Translations under genes and position numbers: made by a program
Source: Akkermansiaceae bacterium
GTDB lineage: Bacteria > Verrucomicrobiota > Verrucomicrobiia > Verrucomicrobiales > DEV007
Length of the DNA stretch: 64,000 nucleotides
Direction: 5' to 3'
Assembly (NCBI GenBank): GCA_024233085.1
Contig: JACKQC010000006.1
Span: 62,001 to 126,000 of the forward strand
The notes under the pieces: model-generated
The model's database searches: none
Told to the model about the DNA's origin: nothing
Seen by the model: the letters and a program-made list of their open reading frames with translations, nothing else
Shown: positions 8,204 through 15,949 of the stretch, one piece after another
Layout of the letters: the number at the start of each line of letters is the position of its first letter
Position numbering within the stretch: the stretch's first letter is position 1

Positions 8204-9487
8204 ATGCCCGCCCGCAAACCGGCCATCTGGTTCATCCTCATCACGCTCACGCTCGACATCGTCGGGATCGGGCTCATCGCGCCCATTTCGCCGCGCCTGG
8301 TCGAGCATTTCCGCGGCGGCGACACGGCATCGGCGGCCTACACGGTGGGCCTGTTGGGGGCGATTTACTCGGGCATGATGTTTTTTTTCTCGCCGCTGCT
8401 GGGCAGTCTGTCGGACCGCTTCGGGCGCCGGCCCGTCATCCTGATTTCGCTGCTGGGCTCGGGACTGGACTATTTCCTGCTCGCCTTCGCTCCGAATCTC
8501 GCGTGGTTTTTCGTCGGTCGCACCCTCTCGGGCATCACCGGCTCGAACGTCGGCACCGCCATGGCCTACATCGCCGACGTGTCGCCTCCGGAAAAGCGCG
8601 CCGCGCGCTTCGGCCTCATCGGCGTGGCCTTCGGGATCGGCTTTATCCTCGGCCCCCTCATCGGCGGCCTGCTCGGGAATGTCAGCCTGCGCCTGCCCTT
8701 CTTCGTGGCCGGCGGCCTGACGCTGCTGAACTTTGCCTACGGCCTTTTCGTTCTGCCCGAATCGCTGAAACCGGAGAACCGCCGCGAATTCTCCTGGGCG
8801 CGCTCGAATCCCATCGGCGCGCTGGCCGCGCTCCGGACTCATCCGCTGGTGCTCGGACTGGCGGCGACCTTTTTCCTCGTCAGCCTCGCCCACCAGGTGC
8901 TGCCCAGCACCTGGGTGCTTTACACGGAGCATCGCTACGCCTGGACCCCGAAGCAGACCGGCAATTCACTGGCCCTGGTCGGATTCATGGCCATGCTGGT
9001 GCAGGGCGGTCTCGTCCGCGTCTTTGTCAAAAGGCTCGGCGAACGCCGCACCGCCGTCTTCGGCCTCGTCGTCGCCACTCTCGCCTACGCCGCCTATGGC
9101 GCCGCGACGCAGGGGTGGATGCTTCTCGTCATGATCGTGATCGGTTCGCTCGCCGGTCTCGCCGGCCCCGCCCTCCAAGGCATCGTCTCCAGCAATGTCG
9201 GGGCGGATGAGCAGGGCAGCCTGCAGGGAGCGCTGACCAGCCTCACCAGCATCGCGAGCTTCATCGGGCCGGCCCTGTTCAATGGAATCTTCGGCTTTTT
9301 CATCGGTCAGAGCGCCCCCGCTTCCATCCCCGGGGCCGCCTTTTTCCTAAGCACGGCCCTTTCGGCGCTCGGGACAGGGTTGGCGATCCTCGCCTTTCGC
9401 AAATTGCGGGAAACGCCGACCGATGCGGCGGCGGCGGAAGGGACGGAAGGGGCGGAAAACGCGATCGAATCCGATCCCGAGCGCTGA
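8204..9487 (+). CDS. MFS drug-type exporter (TetA-like)
   Basis: A 12-helix major facilitator of 427 aa. It starts MPARKPAIWFILITLTLDIVGIGL, which carries the D-x-x-G-x-G pattern of TetA-like proteins in helix 1. MFS motif A, GSLSDRFGRRPVILIS, is near residue 65, and GRTLSGITGSNVGTAMAYIADVSPPEKRAARFG matches the TetA/MdtG-type group. Motif C-like GVAFGIGFILGPLIGGLLG follows. It likely exports small hydrophobic molecules by proton antiport. I took ATG 8204 as the start. The C-terminal 20 residues are hydrophilic. No TetR-type repressor is adjacent, so the substrate cannot be guessed. Confidence 0.85.
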   Translation: MPARKPAIWFILITLTLDIVGIGLIAPISPRLVEHFRGGDTASAAYTVGLLGAIYSGMMFFFSPLLGSLSDRFGRRPVILISLLGSGLDYFLLAFAPNLAWFFVGRTLSGITGSNVGTAMAYIADVSPPEKRAARFGLIGVAFGIGFILGPLIGGLLGNVSLRLPFFVAGGLTLLNFAYGLFVLPESLKPENRREFSWARSNPIGALAALRTHPLVLGLAATFFLVSLAHQVLPSTWVLYTEHRYAWTPKQTGNSLALVGFMAMLVQGGLVRVFVKRLGERRTAVFGLVVATLAYAAYGAATQGWMLLVMIVIGSLAGLAGPALQGIVSSNVGADEQGSLQGALTSLTSIASFIGPALFNGIFGFFIGQSAPASIPGAAFFLSTALSALGTGLAILAFRKLRETPTDAAAAEGTEGAENAIESDPER

Positions 9488-9796
9488 AAGTCCAGGCGGC
9501 GGCTTTTTTTTCGGAAAGAGGGCGCGGTTTTCGCGGGGCTCACGGTCGGAAGGCATCAGGGGCGGGTCGCCTCCTTGTCCGGGCTTCGTCACTTCCCTGG
9601 AAAATCCTCGTAATTATCTGGAATTCCGTTGTTTATCACAAATTCAAGGCCGGCACACCAAAACCGCGCCCGCGACGCAAAAACGAAAAGCAAAAACGAG
9701 AATTTATCGATTTTGCATTTATTCTGAAAATTATTGCCGGTCTCGCGATTAAAATTCTTCTCGACAAATTCAGTATTTTTTCTATAATTAGAATCA
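9488..9796. other. Intergenic region turning AT-rich, with candidate promoter
   Basis: No gene seen. After the MFS stop there is a T8 run (about 9505-9512) without a clear stem. From about 9600 the sequence is much richer in A/T than its surroundings and ends in the candidate promoter of the next lipoprotein. Confidence 0.5.
9761..9788 (+). promoter_or_regulatory. Candidate sigma70-type promoter, near-leaderless
   Basis: TCGACA (9761-9766), 16-nt spacer, and a perfect TATAAT (9783-9788). The ATG of the lipoprotein gene is at 9797, about where transcription would begin, so the mRNA would have little or no leader. Confidence 0.45.
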
Positions 9797-10333
9797 ATGC
9801 TGAAATTATTCTCATTTCTGGCAATTTTTGCCGCGCTCGCCCTGAGCAGTTGCAAAACCATGCGCCTTGGCGATGTGCTCCCGGAAACCAACGGGACGCC
9901 GGTCGGCAACGTCGTGCTTGGCAAGCAGAATGAGGACTTTTTCCTCGTCCCCGACCCCCGCACCCTGAACGACCCCAACGGTCCCCAGGCCCAGGTCGTG
10001 GTGGTCAAGCCTCCGAAGGAACACCCGGTCAAAGAAGCCGCCCACGTCGCCACCACGCCCCTGCGCGTCGCCGAGCGGACCGTCAGCACCGTTTTCCGCG
10101 CCGTGATCGGCCTGGCCTCGAAGCTCTTCGACTGGGGTCATCACGACCCGACGACCGCCCCGCGGCCCGCCCCGGCTTACGTGAGCACTCCCGCTCCCGC
10201 TTCGCCGCCATCCCGTCGGCGGAACGAATCCTTTGCGAACGACCCTCGCTGGTCGCCGAATCCCTACGCCCGCGACCGCGGTCTGGGCTCGGCGCCCCCC
10301 CTCGAAACGCAACCCGATCAGGACCGTTACTGA
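9797..10333 (+). CDS. Small lipoprotein, proline-rich
   Basis: A 178-aa lipoprotein. The signal peptide MLKLFSFLAIFAALALSSC ends at Cys19. The first mature residues, CKTMRLGDVLPETNGTPVGNV, closely parallel those of the next gene (CSTTRMAEVVPEATDTEFAGI), so the two share an N-terminal motif just after the lipid anchor. The middle region contains a possible short amphipathic stretch, and the C-terminal third is Pro/Arg-rich and probably disordered. Function unknown. The gene is preceded by an AT-rich promoter-like region and lies 99 bp before its partner. Confidence 0.6.
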   Translation: MLKLFSFLAIFAALALSSCKTMRLGDVLPETNGTPVGNVVLGKQNEDFFLVPDPRTLNDPNGPQAQVVVVKPPKEHPVKEAAHVATTPLRVAERTVSTVFRAVIGLASKLFDWGHHDPTTAPRPAPAYVSTPAPASPPSRRRNESFANDPRWSPNPYARDRGLGSAPPLETQPDQDRY

Positions 10334-10394
10334 CCCGTTCAGCCGCGGCAATCTGAGCCCTCAACCCGCCCGCACAAGGCGCGACCAGAGGGCA

Positions 10395-10432
10395 GCTCAC
10401 CGAAACCCAAAACAAAGACAAAGACAAACACC
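10395..10432 (+). promoter_or_regulatory. T-poor A-rich leader without Shine-Dalgarno
   Basis: AAACCCAAAACAAAGACAAA and a further GACAAACACC directly precede the ATG. There is no G-rich ribosome-binding site close to the start. It is similar in composition to the leader at 3660-3722. Confidence 0.3.
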
Positions 10433-11077
10433 ATGAAAACCAAACTGATCCTGTGCGCGCCGATGGCCCTGGTGATGGCGAGTTGCTCGACCACCCGCAT
10501 GGCCGAAGTCGTGCCCGAAGCCACTGACACCGAATTCGCCGGCATCGCCGTTCAAGGCGTGAACACCGGCAGCGTGATCACCTACGGCAAGAACTACAAG
10601 ACCGGCTACATCGAGACGGCCAGCGTGAACGTCTATCACGACAGCCACATCGACAACACCGCCAAGCTCGCGCACGCCGCCGGCAGCATCGCCATGGGCA
10701 CCGGCAGCGTCATGCAGGGTGTGGGCGCGCTGCGCTACGCCAACGCGTGGGAGAGCTTCGCCGAAAACGGCTTCCAGTACGAATACTCCGGCATCCCGGA
10801 AACCAGCATCGACATCGACAACAGCACCTCGGTGGCCGGTTCCCGCGCCTATTCGGAATCCTCGGCCGGCGCCAGCGCCGGTGCGAGCGCCGGCGCCAGC
10901 GCCGACATCAACGTCAAGGGTGGCGGCAAGGGCGGCTACGGCGGCAAAGGCGGCGGCAAGGACTACCGCCCGCCGACCGGCAAAAGCGGCGGCATGGGCG
11001 GCAAGTCCGGCGGCAACAAAGGAGGCATGAGCGGGGGCGGCAACTGGTACGGCGGCAAGAGCGGCTCGAAATGGTAA
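10433..11077 (+). CDS. Glycine-rich lipoprotein
   Basis: A 214-aa lipoprotein with lipobox VMASC (Cys18). The mature start CSTTRMAEVVPEATDTEFAG is paralogous to the preceding gene. A conserved-looking central part (GSVITYGKNYKTGYIETASV, then a small-residue region HAAGSIAMGTGSVMQGVGAL) is followed by a repeat of (A/S)GASAGAS and a long Gly/Lys/Ser-rich tail (GGGKGGYGGKGGGK) ending in W. Such tails are typical of surface-exposed, flexible proteins. No enzyme motif is visible and the function is unknown. A strong terminator follows. Confidence 0.6.
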   Translation: MKTKLILCAPMALVMASCSTTRMAEVVPEATDTEFAGIAVQGVNTGSVITYGKNYKTGYIETASVNVYHDSHIDNTAKLAHAAGSIAMGTGSVMQGVGALRYANAWESFAENGFQYEYSGIPETSIDIDNSTSVAGSRAYSESSAGASAGASAGASADINVKGGGKGGYGGKGGGKDYRPPTGKSGGMGGKSGGNKGGMSGGGNWYGGKSGSKW

Positions 11078-11106
11078 GGCGATTCACCTACCCTGAGTAG
11101 TTAGAT

Positions 11107-11153
11107 AAAAGCCGGTCCGTTCCCGAAAAGGGGGCGGGCCGGTTTTCTTTTTT
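11107..11153 (+). terminator. Rho-independent terminator
   Basis: Stem GCCGGtCCGttCCC / GGGggCGGgCCGG around a GAAAA loop, followed by TTTTCTTTTTT, 30 bp after the stop of the glycine-rich lipoprotein gene. Confidence 0.85.
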
Positions 11154-11161
11154 GGAAAAAA

Positions 11162-11368
11162 TCACGGTGTCCCCGCCCCGGAGACCGCCTTCTCCCGCGC
11201 GTCCGAGCCCCATTTCAACACCACGTTGCCGTCGTCCCGGCGATTCACCTTCCAACCGTCCAGTTGGCCTCCGGCGCGATAGGCGAGCGGCTCGCGAAAA
11301 TTCGGTGCCTGGGCGCAGCCCGAAAAAAACGCGACCGCCGCCAGTGAGAGGAGCATGATCGTTCTCAT
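11162..11368 (-). CDS. Very small lipoprotein
   Basis: A 68-aa protein. MRTIMLLSLAAVAFFSGC is a clear lipoprotein signal, and the mature part is only about 50 residues (CAQAPNFREPLAYRAGGQLDG, later NVVLKWGSDAREK). AAGGG lies just upstream of ATG 11368; a GTG two codons earlier is an alternative start. It lies 60 bp downstream of ligA on the same strand. Function unknown. Confidence 0.6.
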   Translation of the reverse strand: MRTIMLLSLAAVAFFSGCAQAPNFREPLAYRAGGQLDGWKVNRRDDGNVVLKWGSDAREKAVSGAGTP

Positions 11369-11428
11369 ACTCACCCTTTTCGCGAAGGGAACCGCCTGTG
11401 ACGCCGCGCTCCGGGGAACGCCCGGCCC

Positions 11429-13618
11429 TCAAAGCAACGCGTCCAGCGCCGCCTCGTCGATGACTTCGACCCCCAGTTCCTCCGCCTTGGCGCGCTTCGA
11501 GCCCCCGCCCTCGCCGGCCACGAGGTAATCCGTGTTCTTGCTGATGCTGCCCGCCACCTTGCCGCCGGCGGCGACGATCCGCGCCTTGATGTCGTCCCGG
11601 GGCGCCGACAGCGTGCCCGTGATGACGAAAGTCTTGCCCGCCAGCGGCTTGTCCCCGCTCGCGGCGGCTTCGTCGGGCAAGGGAGCGTAATTGTCCGGCT
11701 TCGGATCGATCCCGAGTTCGTCCAGTCGCGCCAGCACCGCCCTCCCGCCGTTGGAGGCGAAAAAATCGAGCACGCTCTTGGCCACCGCCGGACCGACTTC
11801 CGAGGCGATGCGGTGGGGCGCGAGCAGCGGGTTGTCCTCCTTGCGGTCGCCCGTCTTCAGAGTTCGCAGTTCGGCCAGGATTTCCGAGGCCGCCAGTTCC
11901 CGGATGCCGGCGTGCAGGCGCGCCAGCTCCAGCGCCGCCGATTCGCCCACCTGCGGGATGCCCATCGCGTAAATCCACCGATTCAGCGGCATCTCGCGAA
12001 TCGCCCGCTCGCGGGTGCGCACGATCTTGGCGGCGTTTTTTTCTCCCAACATCCGCGGCTCCTCGTCCGTGCCGAGATTCAAGACCGCCAGACTCGCCTC
12101 CGGGATCGCGAACAGGTCGAGCGGCGACCGGGCCAGCTCCCGCGTCACCAGCGCCTCGGCCACCACGCTGCCCAGGCCCTCGATGTCCAGCGCCTTGCGG
12201 CTGGAAAACTGCCGGATGCGGTTCACCGCCTGCGCCGGGCAGGCGAAATTCACGCAGCGCCACGCGACGAAGCCCTCCGGCTGCTCGATCGGTCCGCCGC
12301 AGCTCGGGCACTGGTGGCCGACGTGTTCCACCAGGCTGAAGGGCGCCGAATCCCCGCGCCGTTTTTCCATCACCACCCGCACCACCGACGGGATGATCTC
12401 CCCCGCCTTCTCGATCACCACGGTGTCGCCGATGCGGACGTCTTTCCGGTCGATCTCGTCCTGATTGTGCAGCGTGGCGCGCCGCACCGTCGTGCCGGAA
12501 ACGAAGACCGGCTCCAGCTCCGCCACCGGGGTGAGCACGCCGGTCCGGCCCACCTGGATCGTGATGCTGTGCAGGACGGTTTCCTTCTGCTCCGGCGGAT
12601 ATTTGTAGGCGGCCGCCCAGCGCGGCGCGCGGCTGGTGGCGCCGAGCCGCTCCTGGGACGCGCGATCGTCGACCTTGATGACCGCCCCGTCCGTGCCGTG
12701 GCCCAGCCCGTGGCGTTTCTCGTCGAGTTCGGCGATCGCGGCGAGAATTTCCTCCAGCGTCCCGGCCCGCCAGATCGGCTCGTTTTTGCGCAGGCCACAA
12801 CGGTCGAGCAATTCGTGAAAGGCGCCCACCGACGCCAGCTCGGCGCCCTCCACCAGGCCGAAGCCGTGCGCGATGAAATCCAGCGGCCGTTTCGCCACCT
12901 CCGCCGGGTCGAGCAGCTTCAGCGTGCCGGCCGTGGAGTTGCGGGGATTCGCGAAAGTCGGCAGCCCGGCCTCGTCGCGTTCCTCGTTGAGCCTCGCGAA
13001 GCCCTCGTTGGTCATGAACACCTCCCCCCGCACCTCGAACACCGCCGGCGGATGAGCCGACGCCGGCAGTCTTCCCGGCACCGACGCGATGGTCCGCACG
13101 TTCGCGGTGATCACATCGCCCGTCGCGCCGTCGCCCCGCGTGGCCGCGTAGTCCAGAACCCCGTCGCGGTAAACGATCGACACCGCCACTCCGTCGATTT
13201 TCGGCTCGATGGTCACCGGCACCCGCTCGGCGCCGAGGTTTTTCTGCAGCCGCTTGAAAAAATCCGCCACCTCGCCCTCCGAAAACAAATCGTCGATGCT
13301 CAGCATCGGCACCGGATGCCGGATCTGCTCGAAGCCGGTGGCGACCGGTCCCGCCGCCGGCGCCTCGGCCGTGTCGCCCACCCGCCGCGTCGGGCTCTGC
13401 GGATCGGCGAGTTCGGGAAAAGCCGCCTCCAGTTTCTCCAGTCGCCGGAACTGCGCGTCGTATTCCCGGTCGGATATCTCGGGTTGCGCCTCGGTGTAAT
13501 ACAAGCGGTTGTGCCGGTCGATCTCCGCCGCCAGGCGCGCCATTTCCGCCCGGGCTTCCAGAGGTGTCAGGCCGGAAAAATCGTCCGCGCCGGAGAACAA
13601 ATCGTCGTCACTGCTCAT
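11429..13618 (-). CDS. ligA: NAD-dependent DNA ligase LigA
   Basis: Seals nicks in replication and repair using NAD+. The 729-aa protein has all LigA parts in order: Ia domain with the HNRLYY motif (near 36-41), adenylation domain with catalytic lysine K140 in EPKIDG, ATRGDGATGDVITANVRTI, an OB fold, a four-Cys zinc finger (CPSCGG and CVNFAC), helix-hairpin-helix repeats, and a C-terminal BRCT domain (GKTFVITGTL to the end). It is somewhat longer than E. coli LigA (671 aa), with an acidic N-terminal extension. I used ATG 13618 (MSSDDDLF); a TTG further upstream is less likely. Confidence 0.97.
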   Translation of the reverse strand: MSSDDDLFSGADDFSGLTPLEARAEMARLAAEIDRHNRLYYTEAQPEISDREYDAQFRRLEKLEAAFPELADPQSPTRRVGDTAEAPAAGPVATGFEQIRHPVPMLSIDDLFSEGEVADFFKRLQKNLGAERVPVTIEPKIDGVAVSIVYRDGVLDYAATRGDGATGDVITANVRTIASVPGRLPASAHPPAVFEVRGEVFMTNEGFARLNEERDEAGLPTFANPRNSTAGTLKLLDPAEVAKRPLDFIAHGFGLVEGAELASVGAFHELLDRCGLRKNEPIWRAGTLEEILAAIAELDEKRHGLGHGTDGAVIKVDDRASQERLGATSRAPRWAAAYKYPPEQKETVLHSITIQVGRTGVLTPVAELEPVFVSGTTVRRATLHNQDEIDRKDVRIGDTVVIEKAGEIIPSVVRVVMEKRRGDSAPFSLVEHVGHQCPSCGGPIEQPEGFVAWRCVNFACPAQAVNRIRQFSSRKALDIEGLGSVVAEALVTRELARSPLDLFAIPEASLAVLNLGTDEEPRMLGEKNAAKIVRTRERAIREMPLNRWIYAMGIPQVGESAALELARLHAGIRELAASEILAELRTLKTGDRKEDNPLLAPHRIASEVGPAVAKSVLDFFASNGGRAVLARLDELGIDPKPDNYAPLPDEAAASGDKPLAGKTFVITGTLSAPRDDIKARIVAAGGKVAGSISKNTDYLVAGEGGGSKRAKAEELGVEVIDEAALDALL

Positions 13619-13698
13619 TTCGCCCACTCGTATAGCGCCTGCCGGCAAATCCCGCAACGCCGCCGCGCGAGCGAAGCCGCCTTTTCGAAAACCCCGCC

Positions 13699-13739
13699 GA
13701 CCTGACAGGGTTGACTCGATGACCTAACCCTGTTGGGTC
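13699..13739. repeat. Palindromic repeat, head-to-head
   Basis: Core 13699-13717 (GACCTGACAGGGTTGACTC), spacer GAT, core 13721-13739 (GACCTAACCCTGTTGGGTC). It sits between ligA and the TA pair; its right end forms two bases of the antitoxin stop codon. Confidence 0.9.
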
Positions 13740-14028
13740 AGCGGTCGCCGCTCCCGCCGCCGTTGGCCACCTCGTCCTCGAGGCGCTCGGAGAGCCACTG
13801 CTTGATCATGCTCTGGTAGTTGAGATAGCGCGAGCGGGCGATGCGCTTGATCCGGGCCAGCATCTGCGGGTCGAATCGCAGGGTGATGGTCGTCGATTCG
13901 CGGACATTCGGCCGGTGCACCGACACGTTCATGAGCCGGGCGTCGAGCGCGTGTCCGGCCCAGAATTCGGCCTCCTCCTTCTCGTCCTCGAAATCCGGGA
14001 TCTCGTCCCAACTGGCGATCGTTTTCAT
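13738..14028 (-). CDS. BrnA/CopG-type antitoxin
   Basis: A 96-aa antitoxin candidate. Acidic N-terminus (DEIPDFEDEKEEAEFWAGHAL, the pattern of the CopG_antitoxin family) and a ribbon-helix-helix segment STTITLRFDPQMLARIKRIARSRYLNYQSMIKQWL. It should neutralise the toxin encoded 7 bp upstream and repress their shared promoter. The stop TGA overlaps the palindromic repeat, and the Gly/Ser-rich tail (ANGGGSGDR) may be a repeat-related end. Order toxin-antitoxin matches brnTA. Confidence 0.75.
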   Translation of the reverse strand: MKTIASWDEIPDFEDEKEEAEFWAGHALDARLMNVSVHRPNVRESTTITLRFDPQMLARIKRIARSRYLNYQSMIKQWLSERLEDEVANGGGSGDR

Positions 14029-14035
14029 GAGTCGA

Positions 14036-14314
14036 TCAGAGCCATTCGGCGTTCTTGCGTTCGTAAAAGACCCGCTCCTCCTCGGTCGTCTCGCGGGCGA
14101 GAATAACTCGGTAGTTCTTTCCGTCGGTCCAGAAAATCGAAAACACCCCCCGGTTCGCGAGCGTTTTGCCGAGATTGAAATAGCGCGCCTCGGCGGCTTC
14201 GGCGCCCGTTTCGGGGAGCAGCCGGATCGAAAAAGGATCCTCGAAGGACTCCGCGATTTCGCGCGGGGTGACCTTTTTCAGATCGAAATGCACGTCGAGC
14301 CAGTCGAATTCCAT
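14036..14314 (-). CDS. BrnT-like toxin
   Basis: A 92-aa protein of the BrnT type (RelE-fold ribonuclease toxin). It shows MEFDWLDVHFDLKKVTPREIAESFEDPFSI, then ARYFNLGKTLANRGVFSIFW, and the C-terminal YRVILARETTEEERVFYERKNAEWL that corresponds to the RIISARxAxxxEr..Y motif of BrnT. I chose ATG 14314, where similarity begins. It lies upstream of the CopG-type antitoxin with a 7-bp gap, so the two are probably co-transcribed. The usual N-terminal 'DWDxxK' pattern is loosely kept. Confidence 0.75.
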   Translation of the reverse strand: MEFDWLDVHFDLKKVTPREIAESFEDPFSIRLLPETGAEAAEARYFNLGKTLANRGVFSIFWTDGKNYRVILARETTEEERVFYERKNAEWL

Positions 14315-14435
14315 CGGCGCTTGCGGTCTCGGGCGAAAGAGGGGTCGCGGGTAAGGTGAAAGCGGCAAGCGTACGGGCGTTCCCCGCGGAAAGCAACCGT
14401 CCCTTTCCGCCAAAACGACGGGCGCGGACCCGCGC

Positions 14436-15869
14436 TCACTCCCCGGTGTCGAGCGCGGCGGGATCGACCTCCGTCTTCCCGGGAAAGCGGTTGCCGTCCA
14501 GAAGAATGCCGCGGCTTTCGCCGTCGATGGACAGCTCGACGGTACCCTCCGGGCTGCCGGAGGCGCGGCAGTGCGACAGCGTGGTGTCGCGGACGTTTTT
14601 CAGAACGATGCCGGCGGCGCAGTCCGTCAGCCGGACGCCGTCGATGAGGAAGCCGGAGCAGTTTTCCAGCAGCAGCCCCCCGCCGGCGAGATGGCTGTGG
14701 AGGGTGGCGCCGGAAATGACGCAGTCGGTCGAGTCGGCGAAGCGGATCAGGCCGGGACGCTCGAACTGTCTCGGATTGAAGGTGTTGCCGGACACGATGA
14801 CGCGGGTGCTGTTGGTGACGACGAGGTTTTCGGGCTTCGGGGCGAAGAAGGTGTTGCCCGAGATCGTGATGTCCATGCAGTGGTCGAGGTGGAAATTCGT
14901 CGTGGTGTCGGAGACGACGTTCCCCGTGATCGCGACCGAGTCGATGGGCCAGACTTCCTTGCCGAGGAGGCGAATGTTGGCGCCGCCGGGCGCGACGGTT
15001 TGGTCCTCGCCGCCGGAGTAGTTCGCGCTGTGCTGGATGGTGCAGCCGGTGATGGCGACCTCGGCGACGGAGCGGGACTTGTCGTCGGGGGTCTCGGACA
15101 CGTCGATGAGAATGTTCGCGGCGCGGGTGACGGGCTCGCCGCCCACGGGCTCGGCTTCGCCGGGCATGTTGGCCTCGAGATCGCAGCCGGCGATCTGGAC
15201 ATTGCGGACATTGCCGCCGCGAATGACGACGCCGCCGGCGCGATTGTAGCTGATGTGGCTGTTCGAGATGTTGGACTGGTGAAGGTTGACGTCGTCGTAG
15301 AAGACGCCGCAGCCGCTGTTTTCGTAGATCTGGCAGTCGGAGACGATGACGTTGCGGTTTCGCACCGCGAGATGGATGCCGTGCCGCGCCCAGCGCACGG
15401 AGACCTGGTGAACGACGGGCTGGACGGTCTGGACCAGTTCGACGCCGTCGGCCTCCGGGTGATTGCCGACGATGACGAGCCCCTCGACAATGGGCATGCG
15501 CTCGTTCCAGGTCGCGGCCTTGAAGGCCTTCGGATCGGCGGAGCCCTCGTGGGTGCCCTGGAAGCGCACGGCCGGCCCGGGACCGTCCATGATCAGCGTC
15601 GCGGTCCCGTTTTCGGCGCGGGCCGCCGCCATGCCGTGCCGGGCGAGGTCGAACTCCAGCGTCTTCGTCAGGCGAAAGACGCGCGGCGGGAGATTGAGAA
15701 TACCGCCGTTTTCGTCGATCTGGCGCTGCAAATCCCCGGACGAGTCCGGCAGCGAGGCGAAGTCGGGCATCTGCTCGGCCAGGCGGCTCTGCGCCGTGGC
15801 GTGAAAAACGGGAAGGATCGCGAGACAGAGGCCCGGGAAAACCAGGCGCGAAAGGGTCATCGTTGTCAT
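14436..15869 (-). CDS. Secreted right-handed beta-helix protein
   Basis: A 477-aa secreted protein with signal peptide (MTLSRLVFPGLCLAILPVFHATA) and a pectate-lyase-like parallel beta-helix. It begins with a pectate-lyase-like DLQRQIDENGGILNLPPRVFRL segment and then has many short repeats of the type VIVSDCQIYENSGCGVFYDD, ITISGNTFF, VIVSGNTFN and VAITGNVVSD. Such proteins bind or cleave polysaccharides; no specific catalytic residues can be assigned. MTTM at 15869 and M at 15860 are both possible starts. It is in the leftward group with an oxidoreductase and an epimerase-like protein, which suggests sugar metabolism. Confidence 0.75.
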   Translation of the reverse strand: MTTMTLSRLVFPGLCLAILPVFHATAQSRLAEQMPDFASLPDSSGDLQRQIDENGGILNLPPRVFRLTKTLEFDLARHGMAAARAENGTATLIMDGPGPAVRFQGTHEGSADPKAFKAATWNERMPIVEGLVIVGNHPEADGVELVQTVQPVVHQVSVRWARHGIHLAVRNRNVIVSDCQIYENSGCGVFYDDVNLHQSNISNSHISYNRAGGVVIRGGNVRNVQIAGCDLEANMPGEAEPVGGEPVTRAANILIDVSETPDDKSRSVAEVAITGCTIQHSANYSGGEDQTVAPGGANIRLLGKEVWPIDSVAITGNVVSDTTTNFHLDHCMDITISGNTFFAPKPENLVVTNSTRVIVSGNTFNPRQFERPGLIRFADSTDCVISGATLHSHLAGGGLLLENCSGFLIDGVRLTDCAAGIVLKNVRDTTLSHCRASGSPEGTVELSIDGESRGILLDGNRFPGKTEVDPAALDTGE

Positions 15870-15949
15870 GCCGGGATCATCCCCGCGCGCTGTCCGAGGG
15901 GAAAGCGAATTCCGCCCCGCGATGGCGCGTCTTTCCGGCGCGGAGAGCG

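Noticed and set aside
9370..9388. CAGGGTTGG in the MFS gene as a repeat copy
   Set aside because: Encodes a normal LGTGLAIL stretch and lacks the palindrome.
13619..13657. Longer LigA start at a TTG
   Set aside because: Rare start and no conserved residues before MSSDDDLF.
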